A DNA stretch of 64,000 nucleotides, from NCBI GenBank assembly GCA_001792895.1, contig MARA01000002.1, positions 1 through 64,000 of the forward strand, given 5' to 3'. Origin of the DNA: Lentinus brumalis. Its lineage: Eukaryota; Basidiomycota; Agaricomycetes; Polyporales; Polyporaceae. The translations under genes and the position numbers were made by a program. Positions 11,013 to 22,800 of the stretch are shown piece after piece. The notes beneath the pieces are model-generated. The model worked only from the letters and a program-made list of their open reading frames with translations. It had not been told where the DNA came from and did not search any database. Each line of letters opens with the position of its first letter. The first letter of the stretch is position 1.

Positions 11013-12367
11013 CTACTCTGCACGACCCTGAGAGGGAACAGAGCGATCTTGAGAAGGTTCCCCTCTAATGGTCAACCGACGCATTGCCTTCTGAGGGGGC
11101 TCAGAAGCGCCATCCTCCTCCTCCTCGCCGTCCTCCTCCTTCCCATAGTCCGCCTTGCGCTTGACCTTCTTCAAGGGGGAGACCACCTTATGGGTGAGAG
11201 CATGTATAGATGCAATGTTGTAGTCCTGTGAGTATACATAAGTTATGCAATACATACTCTCCATGACCGTGTAACTCACCCGCTGTATCTCGCTACCAAG
11301 CAGACATATGGAGCGCAACTTTGGAATGAAGACGTACTCGTGCCGTCCGACTTTGGCAAGATGCACCGCAAATCGAACCTGCACCATGTTGCTAGTACAG
11401 AAGATTTCGGGGGTAGTGCGCTCAATGTGCTCGCCGGTGCTCGAGCGCTCCGAGAACTGAGGCCTGCAATCGCTTTGATCAGTTTATTGCAGCATATAAT
11501 CGGATACGGACCAACTTACGCTGCTGAGGCTGGCATGCGCCGCCAGTAGAAGACCGCGTTGTCGAGGGTATGGACCTCAGTTCGCAGCAGCGGTCGGAGA
11601 ATGTTGAGCGGGTCTATGACTTCAGCCATATCTGGACGAACGTCGTCGGTGGCGTGGTTGCTGGGCGTTAGATATCGGCTACTGAAAGTCAACGTAAGGT
11701 CGCCCTCTGCTTCTCCGGGCGTCCAATCTCTCAACTGACAACCACGCTGCTGGACCTTCCCCTTTGCATTCTGGTACAACGTACTCAAACCACGAACCGC
11801 TTTCTCGAACATCTCGCCACCAAGACCGGTCAAGGTCACGGACTGCTTAAGATTGAGAAGGGTGCCCGGGTTGGGGTTGCGAGGAATCCTAGGAGGTATG
11901 CATTTTGTTTGGCATAGAGAGCGAGGACAGTAGGATGAAGGGCTTACTGGAAGCGGCGGATCGGCGGCAGAGTGCAATCCCACAAGTAACCTTGAACGTT
12001 GAAAGTGCATTCCTCTCCGACGTCCGAGATGGGATGATCTTCATCATGGTCCACGAGCACCAGCATACCAGGTTTGGGCAACTCAAACAACCGTATGCAA
12101 GAGTTGAAGTCAAAGTCCTAATGGTTTGCGTCAGCAGCATTCTGGCTGAATCTCATAAACATCCTGCGTACCTCGCTGATGCTTGCAAGTTCATTGTGGT
12201 TCTTGTCGCAACTGACACGGGTACGCATCTCCTTCTCGAGCATCTCTCCTACTCTCTGGTTGGCGTTTGTACGAATGGCAGAGGAAGAACGTGTACTCAC
12301 GGTACTTGTCAGATTCTGCGCGAAGCTGGGACAGAAGGGGCCCAGAGAAGGAGGACGCGGCACTCAT
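11013..12367 (-). CDS. Hypothetical six-exon protein
   Basis: The start is at 12367 (MSAASSFSG). Exons on the minus strand are 12301-12367, 12172-12251, 11948-12117, 11520-11888, 11280-11463 and 11013-11225, and phases agree at every junction. The product is about 360 residues with no signal peptide or membrane helix. It has a conserved-looking core (PKPGMLVLVDHDEDHP...) and ends in a Lys/Glu-rich tail with a KKVKRKAD patch that could be a nuclear localisation signal. I do not recognise the family. It lies tail to tail with the 6022 gene and shares a 750-base divergent intergenic region with the 13120 gene. Confidence 0.6.
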
Positions 12368-13119
12368 GGTGATAGTGGATAATGGGGAAAGTCAGACAAG
12401 ATCACACAACGGAAGTGCGAGGGGGGATGTCGGATGCCAACGTTCACGACCGCAAGGTATTTGTGACAGCCTCTCAACGCTCTTCCGAACCCCATCTCAA
12501 CGCTCTTCCGGAACACCCCGCCCCCAAACAAAATCAACTGACCACTCAGGACGTTTCAGGTCCTATCGTGCAGAGGCTAGATGGCTCTTTTTTGTCGGAA
12601 GCCAGTTCGCCGGTGATCTCAAAACCATGCAGCCGACTCGCTTGTGTCGTTGCGACTTACTGCGTATACTGAAGCAGCCCACAAACCTTCCTCCTATGAC
12701 CATCCCGTCTGACTTTCATCCCTGTTCATTACACTCAAACTAACGCAATTTTTTAACCTGATCTCCCGGAGCTGGTTTGTATGACTGGGCATCCATGCAG
12801 CTTCCTCCAACCTGCCAACACTGCTGGGCGTCAGGATAGAAACTAGCGGACTGAAGCGAGCCATCACCGCACGATGTCTGCACAACCCCAACTCCCGGCC
12901 ACTCGGGAGTCTCCTCCGGGATAACACGAGGAGGACTCTCAAAAATGCATAAATACGCGCTGGCTCTTTGCTATCCGCCAGAGTTCGATCTTCCTTCGCA
13001 CTCTTCATCCGTTTCCCGCTCTTTGCATATCCCTGCTGCCTGTCCTCCCTCCTCCACTTCTTCTATTGTCACACTCTTGCTATACACGCTCCAATCCTCG
13101 CTACACTTCTCGCTTCACC
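12368..13119. promoter_or_regulatory. Divergent intergenic region with TATA-like element
   Basis: No gene is seen. The sequence separates two divergently transcribed genes. A TATA-like cataaatac lies near 12946, about 170 bases before the start codon at 13120. It is followed by CT-rich sequence (ctcttcatccg, cctccctcctcc, ttctcgcttcacc) typical of fungal leaders. Confidence 0.4.
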
Positions 13120-16100
13120 ATGCCTCCCCGCAAGAACAACACCAAGGCGTAAGTGCTGCGTCCCTATACTCCGACTTTGTCTGCGACTAACATACACTTT
13201 GCTAGCGCCGCCAAGGTCACTCCTCCTCCTAAAACACAGTCCAAGGTGGCGAAGACCACGCCTGCCAAGACCACTCCCAGGATGAGTACCACTGGGAGTC
13301 GCAGCGCTGCGGCCAAAAAAGCTGCTGCTGCCAAGGCCGCCAAAGCGTATGTGTGCATCCGTCTCTCTCTATTGTCACGATGCTAAGTACTTTCCTTCAG
13401 GAACGAGGCTCCTAAGGCTGGACGTGGCGGAGGCCGTAAGAAGGTGATCAGGTGAGTTATCCTTTACACCATCTATTACATTGCTCTAAGTATGGGCAGC
13501 CCCGAGTACGTTGACAGCGAGGCTGAGGAGGCCGATGAGGGCGAGGAGGAGGATAACGAGGAGGCTGAAGAGGTTGGTGGAGAGGACGAGGAGAGTGTTG
13601 AAGAGCGTACCGCAGAGGATCTCGGGTAAGTTTGTGCTTATTTTTTGCGACATCATCCTTATGCAAGGCAATGTTCAGGAGTGACGAGGAACGCTCTGTT
13701 GCTGGCACTGATGACGAGGAGTATGTCGATACCCGGGACGAAGTAGAGATGACTCCTAAAGTTGGGTATGTTCCTTCTGATAGCAGTGCGGTATTGCACA
13801 TTGTTGACACGATGTATAGGCGGTCTCTCAAGAAGGGGCAAGTCCCCGTGAGTCAAGGCTCTCCCTCTCCCAAGTACGTGTCACCTACTGTTCATCTTGT
13901 GTATCACTACTGACATGGTATGATTCTGCAGGAAGGGCAAGGCTTCCGCTGCCAAGGTGCCCACGACCAAGGTGTCCGCGACCAAGGCGTCCACTGACAA
14001 AGGTCGTGTTCAGTCCAAGCCGGGCAAGCGCACCAAGGGGTGAGTTGTGCGTTTGTTGTCTTTTTGATGTACCGCTCACCCGTTATTCAGAGACGACTCC
14101 GACGACGGTATCGAGGAGAAGTACGAATCTCTGTTGGCGTATTGATTCATCTGCTGACTTGTTGCCAGTGCATCTCCCACCAAGAAGACCCGGACTGTCG
14201 GGTACGATGTTCGTTGCATGTCCTGAACTAACGTCTCAACTGGATTTACTTCAGTGTCAATACGTCCGATGTGGACGAAGATTCAGACATCGTCATGCTG
14301 GACTCGCCTCCTGCCAGTGCTCGCAAGGCGACTCGGTGAGTATATGGATAGGGTGTTTATGACTATGGAACTGACGTATCATAAATGCACAGGGCCCCTG
14401 CGTTCACTGCCAAGAAGGCTTCTATCCCCCTTCCTCGCCGTCAGACCATTGCCAAGATGAACCAGAAAAGCAAAGCAGCTGCCAAGGTCACTCCTCCCGA
14501 GTAAGTCGTGTTCTCTTTCCACGGCAGCTTTGTCTGACTATTGTTCCAGTTCCAGTGACAAGTTCTTCAACCCCGCCAAGGAGGACGTTGATGACGAAGA
14601 GTAATGCGACCTACCTTACAATATTGATTGCAATCTTATACGTTTCCTCTTGCTTTTCATGTAGACTCGAACGTCAGACCCGCCTGTTCGCTCGCAACTC
14701 CCATGCTACTGTCCGTGATGAGGATGACGACGTAGACAATCTTGGTTCCAAGTACGTCTATTCTATTCAATGAAATGGTCACTTGTATACATTTGAACAA
14801 TATGGCATCAGCATTAGGGATATCAAGATCAAGCAAGAGGACGGCGAGCGCACTCCAGCTCGGTCCAAGGGCAAAACTGTCCCTGGCAAGACGTGCGTGT
14901 ATTTTCTGTCCCCTTGCAATGTGCTGACTCATGTCTAATTATAGGACTAACGTCATGGATATGCACACCGAGTCCTCTCCTTCCGCAGAGGAGTTGCGTC
15001 ATGCACACGACAATTATCTCGACAACCTTCTAGAGATGAATGTCCAGTTCAAAGGTCGGGACAAGTCCAATGTCCTCGACTACGAGACACCGGGCTCTGT
15101 GGATCCGGTCCTGCTGCCAACTTATGTTGATCTTCCCTATGTCAAGTATGTGTCTTTCACGTACACCTCCTCCTGAAGCTTACATAATTTCTACAGAAAG
15201 TGCACTGTGGACTTTGGCACTCACGAGATCAGCACCGTGTCACCACATGAGGGCATCTTCAGTGAAGATGCATACAACATATGCCGTCGGTGAGTAACAA
15301 TGTGTGCTATCTTTGATATGCGCTAAACACTTATGCAGGTCTGTCCTGCGGGTTATGCTGTACGCAGGGGGCGCTGCCAACCCCGAGGATGATCCTTTTG
15401 TGATCAATCCGGCTAGGTACGACCCGGACGACGCGATGGCTCATCAGTTCTCGGACCGTACAAAGGCGAAGGTACTCTGCCCAAAGACTACTGGAGAGCT
15501 GAGCCCCCCTCGCTTCATCTGCGTTGATGTGGTCGTCGTCGTGGAGTGCAACATCCTCCAGCCCGTTGGAGTATACCAGGATAACAACAAGCTCGTGAAG
15601 CAGCTCGTCGGCATCCCTATGCGTGGTGAGAATGAGCGTGCTGGAGCTTTCTTTGGCACGGTGTTTGGCCATGACACTTTGCAGTACGTTCCCTATGGCA
15701 TCATCACTGATGAAGGCAAGGTCGATGGCATCGCCTATCGCACGGTGGTTGCCAACAGCGGGGTCACCAGTACTCCAAAGAAAGGTATGTCCTGGTGATC
15801 AATTGTTGAAAAAGGTACTCATACTCTATCCAGTGCCGCAGCTGAAAGGCATGGGGTTCACCCCAGGCCGCAGCACCCCCAAGAAGGGCCTCTCCAACCC
15901 TACGCCCTCCCGGTCGCTTCTGGACATGCGGGACAAGACCTCTTGGAGCCACACCGATGATAGTAAGTGTTTTTTGGGATCCTACTGACTTACATGAACA
16001 AGATCTGACCTGCTTTGCAGTCGGATTGTGGGACGCAAGCAAGTACTTCCGCGCCAACAAGGATGACTCCCTCGTATACCGCCACGAGATGCTTACGTCT

Positions 16101-16256
16101 CTCCCGCGCTGCACAGAGGAGCTACAGTTTGGCGACCTTGCGTTGGTATACTATTGCGCGTCCACGTACCAGTCCAAGTCCGGAGGGTACTTTGGACTGT
16201 CCCATAACTTGTACGGCGTCGCCCTTATTGCCCATCGCAAGGAGTCTGCGTACTGA
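13120..16256 (+). CDS. Nuclear-type basic/acidic protein with a conserved C-terminal domain
   Basis: The start is the ATG at 13120 (MPPRKNNTKA) in context tcaccatgcc. The first exons are 13120-13148 and 13206-13346, followed by about a dozen short exons split by roughly 50-base introns. The N-terminal third is low-complexity: Lys/Ala/Pro/Thr repeats like a histone H1 tail, an Asp/Glu block near 13500-13620, then more KxxSAAK-type basic repeats. The C-terminal half (from about 14945) is compact and looks conserved, with PTYVDLPYV, RRSVLRVMLYAGGA, FICVDVVVVVECNILQP and a terminal GYFGLSHNLYGVALIAHRK. Highly charged alternating basic and acidic segments suggest a nucleic-acid or chromatin partner, but that is inference. 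I do not recognise the family. The stop is at 16254-16256. Confidence 0.65.
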
Positions 16257-16876
16257 GACCTGGGTTCCTCAACTGTCGTCTGTCTGTCATTACCTGATAT
16301 GAATTGCTGCTTACCTCCCGCCCCCGCACTCCTCCCCCCCCCCCCCCTCCTATACTCCTCACTCTGCAACGTCGCGCTACGAACTAGAGATATGCAATCC
16401 ATGTAACCCATAGATATACATGGAATATACCTGCGTGTCTCCGAACTTGCGTGGTTTTGGGCACAAACTGTCACGTGACGCCCAATGCATGTGTCTCGGG
16501 ACACGTGAAAGTTGAACATGGGCGTCTGTAACTTCAACATCTGTGCTCAATCCATATCTTGACTTGAACTCCAACCGCCAGCCCAGCAGGATGCGAACTA
16601 CACGCCACAACCGCTCTATTGCCCTGATATCACTGTGTCAGGCCATAATTATTCCATGGCTGTTAGGCCACGTCTTGCTATATGCAGGACTGCTATCCTG
16701 TGGCAGTTATACTGCAGGACGGCACGTGCTGGCCTCCTACACCCACAATGTGATCTCAGCCACCCCGGATGTCTCTGGTATGTAAACAGTCCTTACTATG
16801 CAATGATGGCTCATATGACCTGTGATATTGTATAGGGCATCCTCTGTGGGTTGAAAAACCTGCAGACATATTCCGT
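16257..16876. other. Intergenic, 14-C tract, no gene seen
   Basis: No gene is apparent. A run of 14 C residues occupies 16334-16347. This region should hold the 5' terminus of the Helitron, but I could not identify a TC start within an A/T insertion site by eye. Confidence 0.5.
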
Positions 16877-19800
16877 GTGAATGTCTTGTGCCCATTCACG
16901 GAATCTAGGGTTTCGTCAGGCACCCTTTTAGAAAGTCCTGAGTCCCTTGCGGGCAGGGTTTTGGGAGGCACCCTCGGTGCAAGCCTCCCGTCTGTCTGTC
17001 TACACATTGGCATGGTGGAGGAGTTCACAGACTCTGTTGCCATGCCAGATGTCGTTCTGTCCTTGTATGATGTTGCGCATTATAGAACACTGTGCGATAG
17101 CCTTTTGAGCTCTCGGCAGCAAGTGCGGAAACGTATATGCATGGCCAAATGGGCCCAGTTAAGATCTACCTATGTGTCACATGACCATGGTCCCGAGCTT
17201 TGTCGTTTGATATGTCCGCAACAGTATGGTAATCCCTTGCATGGGAAGAGATCCCAGGATCACATATCCGCAACCTCTGTCGAACCTCCGGCATGTTTTG
17301 GTGGTGCAAAGTTTCCTCGACAGCCTCAACAGAAAGGTCCTTCGCATACTCGTATCTGGTCAGGCAAAGATATAGCCCCATATGTTCTACAAGGAGATGT
17401 TCAACCTGACTCCAACTATCGGTTTCTATCCTACATCCCGCTCTCTGTCCTGTCGGATAGGTCAACAATTGCCGCTGATATCCCATTGGAAGAATTTGTC
17501 CGTAAAATGAGTAAACCGGTACTACTGGACTTCGCATCAAAACACTGCATGACCAATGTATCCATTCGCCACAATAAGACTGCAATCACTGAACGAGTAC
17601 AAGCACACCAGTGCATTAGTTGCCCAAAGTTTGCATCCACGTTTGCCCAAGTTTCACTTCCGCAATCCAACAAAGCTCGAAAGAGGGCCAGTCGTGCAAA
17701 GCAAACCCATAAGGCTATCAACTTCCCACCTTCTCCTCTTGACGAGAACCTCACAGATGCTACCGTGCGGGGGTTTGCAGAAGATATCCAAATCAGTAAT
17801 TTCATTGAGTCTGCGTGCGCTGTTTGCGGTCTCCTTGCGTACAAGTCTGACATGTCGCCACTCGCAGATGCTAATATTGACAGCACCTTGCTCATCCCCG
17901 ATGTTCCTGTGACAAGAGCTGAAAGACAAGCTACTACCGACCCCATAAGACCTCTCCTTGGCCCCGTTCTTCTGCCCGGATGTGATGATATATGCAAAAC
18001 ATGTTTAGAAGAGCTAAGTGAAGGGAAACTGCCTCCTGATAGTCTCGCAAATGGTTTATGGATTGGAGAGGTACCCCCCGTGCTTCAGGATCTTAGCTGG
18101 ACAGAGAAGATGCTGATATCTCGTGTAAAGCACAATATATGTACGGTGAAGGTTCACGTGTCCGGAATGTCTAAGATGAAGGCTAATGTTGTCAGCCACT
18201 CTCTGCCCATGCCCAAGATATATCACGCATTGCCTCCACCGCGTGATGACCTCGATGAAGTGCTAGCCTTCATGTATATCGGACCCAATGTGCCAACACA
18301 TAAAGAGTTTAAGAGGACTCCAATGTTGGTGAGGCGTAACAAGGTCAAAGAAGCACTGGAGTGGTTAAAGCTCAATCATGAAGACTATGCAGACTTGGAG
18401 ATTTCATATGAGAATCTAGACGCATATCCGGAGGATGAGCCCCCTGTCGTAGTGAACTACACTATGAGCATGGCCACAAACAAGGACTCGGAAGCAACTG
18501 CCGTGAATGACACTGAAGAAGATGAAGGTGTAGAGGATGGTGACTGTCCATTTGTAGTCCACGGTCTTACGGGCACATATCTGGAACACCTTGGCAAAGT
18601 TCGGCCCTATGAAATTACTGCCAGAGCTGTGGAACATTTCAAGTCTCAAGGTAAAGCGCTCGGTATAGGACAGGCCAAGCAACCTGAAAGTATATACGAC
18701 AACCCGCAACTCTATCCGCAGATGTTCCCCTGGCTGTTCCCGTATGGGTATGGTGGACTCAGGAATTCCCGCATCCAGAAGCCTGTCAGTGAGGAGAGGC
18801 GCAAGCAGCAGTTGCTCATGTATCATGACAAGAGGTTCCAGCTCGAGCCGCTATTCCCCCTTGTTGCCCTCAATCACGAACAGATCAAAAAGTCAGCTAC
18901 TGCTGGATACTTACTAGCGGACCGCAACAAGTTCAACGATATAGCCAGCCGTATATTGAGCATTAGTTCTAGCACGCTGACAGCGCTCATAGAACGACTG
19001 AAGGAAGGTCCCGTTAAGCCGGAAACCGACGCGGAGAAGGCTTGCTTCAAAGTACTCAATGACCTTGATCATGTCAACCACAAGGTCCAGGGCTCCATCA
19101 CGAGCAAGAAGTACATGCGAAATGAAATATGGTCTTTGGTTTCGTACCTTGGAGCACCCTCTTGGTTCATAACCTTTGCACCCGCAGATGTCAAACACCC
19201 GCTTGCGCTGTACATGGCTGATACTGATCAGACATTTGTCCCAAGGTTCCGCGACCAAGATGAGAGACTGCGGCTTATCGCAAATAATCCGGTTGCCGGT
19301 GCCAGATTCTTCAAGGTTATGGTTGACTTGTTTATCAAACATGTGCTCGGTGTAGGGTTGGACCGACTTGGGATCTACGGTGATACTGCAGGGTACTACG
19401 GGACGGTTGAGCAACAGGGAAGACTGACGCTTCATCTGCACATGCTGGTATGGATTAAATGCGCGCTGACTCCACAAGAAGTACGAGATCGCATCATGGA
19501 TCCAGAGTCAGACTTTCAACAGAAGATGGTGGAGTACTTGGAAAGCGTGCACAAGGGTGAATTCTTGGATGGAGACATGGAGTCTGTAGCAAGTAGGATT
19601 GCAAGCCGGAAGGCAAAAGACCCTTTCCGTGTTCCACCAACTGAGACCTTGCCAAAAATACCACCGAAGAAATGTGACCATGAGGAGAGTCCTGACTGTC
19701 CCAAATGCGAGACATACCGTGAATGGTGGACAAAATATATAGAAGAAGTTGACGAGATCTTATATTTGTCCAATGTTCACAAGTGTACAACAAGGAGCAA

Positions 19801-22800
19801 GAATAGCAAGACCCCCAAAGGTGCTCAGAACAGCGGTATGCAAGAGTCAGACAACAGAGGATGTACGGACCCGATCACCAAGCTTTGCAAGGCCCGCTTT
19901 CCCCGAGACACATTCAAGGAGACTGCTGTTGATCCGGAGTCAGGAGCTTTGATCATGAAGAAAGGCGAGGCATGGCTCAACACATTCACACCGGTAGTCT
20001 CATATCTGCTACGCTGCAACCACGATGTCACTAGCCTTATGTCCGGAACCGCTATCAAGTCCGTGATTGCCTACGTTGCGGACTACATCACGAAGACCCC
20101 ACTGAAGACTCATGTCATGTTCCAGTCAGTGCAAAAGGTGTTTGAGAGAAACACGGAGCTTCTCTGCAGTGACAAGTCTAGAGCTGATAAGGCGAGAAGC
20201 ATGATGACAAAGATGGTAAATTCCCTCACTGCAGCGTCGGAGATTGGAGGACCAATGGCAGCCATGTACTTGCTGAAGCATCCGGACCACTATACCGGTC
20301 ATAAGTTCAGGGCGTGTTATTGGAGAGGTTATGTCTTAGAAGTCATGCGTTCTTGGGATGACTCAAAGAATATTGCGGAAGATGGCAAGGCTACTGTTGT
20401 GGTCGCCTTGGATGAGCAGTCAAACAATGGCAGAAAAAGGATCGTACCCATCTCACCTGTTCTTGATTACATGTGGAGGCCTGCTGAATACGAGGATGTT
20501 TGTGTCTATGATTGGATCAGACTGAACCACAAGAAGCCTATGTCAGCTTCTCGCCGTAAACATGCAAAGCCCCAGAAGTATATTGCGCCTGATGATGACA
20601 GCGAGTTTGAGAATGACTATGCTGTTGACGAGACCATTCCGCATCTTCATACTGCATATGATGACAACGATGGTGATGAGCCAGAACCAGCTGCTGATAC
20701 TGATGATGAGGAGGAGGAGACGTGCATGGGAGGTCGTCCGATATATGCAGAAGAGGAAGAAGAATCTGAGGATGAACTTCTTCTGACAACCAAGGCGGCT
20801 GAGATATTTGAGAAGGAAGTGGTTGAGGCAGAGATAATTCAGGCACAGGTATCTCCTCCGGCAAAGCGCAGCCCTAAGTACCACACATTCATGGCCAATC
20901 ATCCTCAGGCAACTACACATGAAGTTCGAATGATGGAGGAGCTAGAAGGGTTTGTCCCAAACTTTATTGGAGGACCTCTACCGCGCAAAGATGCAGGTAG
21001 CCGTGAGGAATATTGTATGACAATGTTGACTCTGTTTAAGCCCTGGAGGTCCGGCAAGGACTTGCGAGTAAACAAAGATACGATGTGGAATGATGTGTTT
21101 GATGCTCATAGCTTCTCGGAAAGACAAACGGAAATCATGAAGTTTTTCCACATCAAGTATGAGTGCAATGATGCTCGAGATGACTATTCTGCAATGAGAA
21201 GGCAGGCTGGCAAAGGTGGGGATAATCCTCTCTATATGAGCAACCGGGAGTTGGACGATCTAGAGATGGATGGTTATATCTTTGACGGAGAAGCAACAGC
21301 AGATGACAGAGAGAATGAGCTTATAAACTCTACTGACTGGAACTCTCTAAGCCCCGGGGAATTGACCCGCTTGACCCGCATGCAGACTGCTGAGAATATC
21401 ATGAAGACTTCAGGATGGTTAGATCCTATGGCTGCCCCCCTACCGTCGACATCGACATCTACTCTGCCAAGGGTAACTCCAGATGAAGACTGTACATCTA
21501 CAGAGTGGAAAGGATTACTTGATACGATGCGTCAAGATATCTTGGATGCTCGTGACACAGAGGCAAGTCAGAAAAAGCAACCTACTGCCAGCCAGCTGCC
21601 GGTGAATGATGAGCCCAATGATGTGAAGTTGGTGGACAAGCAGTACTTTATGCGTAAAGCATTCGAGGTCACCGATCCAGCAGCAAAGGCACTTATAGAT
21701 AATACCGTTGACTTGTTCAGCCTCAACGAGGATCAGGAGAGAGCATTCCGCATAGTAGCAAACCATGCTATTCAGTCTTGTGGGGAGCATCTCAAAATGT
21801 ATCTGGGCGGTATGGCTGGAACCGGGAAATCTCAGGTCATCAAGGCTCTCACTCACTTCTTTGCGGAAAGGAAAGAAAGTTACAGGTTCATGTGCCTGGC
21901 ACCTACCGGATCTGCGGCCTCACTGATTGGAGGATCAACCTATCATTCTATGCTGGGATTCCGGAGTAAAGATTCTTCAGAATCACTGGCTGGGCTTATG
22001 CAAGTGCGAGCCAAGCTTCAGAATGTCGAGTACATCTTCATGGACGAAGTGAGCATGCTTGACTGCCATAGTCTGTACAAGATTTGTGCCAAGATGTGTG
22101 CAGCTCTGAAGAATGACGGTGTGCCTTTTGGTGGAATCAACATGATCTTCGCGGGTGACTTTGCCCAGCTTCCCCCATCAATGAATGGCAAGCCTTTGTA
22201 TGCACATGATGTTGGACGCGTCATTCACCGCACCCATGCCCATGCAACACAAAAGGCATCTATCGGCAAGGCAGTCTGGCATCAATTCACTACAGTCGTA
22301 ATTCTCCGAGAGAATATGAGACAACGGTCCCAAACTCCCGAGGATGCAAAGCTCAGAACTGCTTTAGAGAACTTGCGGTATAGAGCATGTACGGATGAGG
22401 ACATTAAGCTGATACAGTCAAGGGTTGCCGGTCCAGGCAAGGAAAGACCGAAGTTGAATCAACCTCGTTTCAGAAATGTCTCCGTTATAACATCGTGGAA
22501 TTCTTATCGGGACAAGATAAATGAACTAGGCTGTGAAAGGTTCGCAAAAGAGAATGGCCAAGTGCTGCAGACGTTCTATTCCCGAGACAAACTTGGATCA
22601 GAAACTGATAGCAGCGACATGCCCAAGAGACAGCGGCAAAACAAGGTGAACCCAAAGCGGGCAACAAACATTGTCAACTCTGAACTGCAGGCACTCTTAT
22701 GGGACCTCTCTCCTGAACTGACTGAACATCATCCGGGGAAGCTCTCTATATGTATTGGCATGCCCGTCATGATCAAGATCAATGTGGCCACTGAATGCTG

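Noticed and set aside
13120..14600. Histone H1 gene
   Set aside because: The N-terminus is Lys/Ala-rich like H1, but no globular winged-helix domain is seen and the C-terminal domain is unlike any histone.
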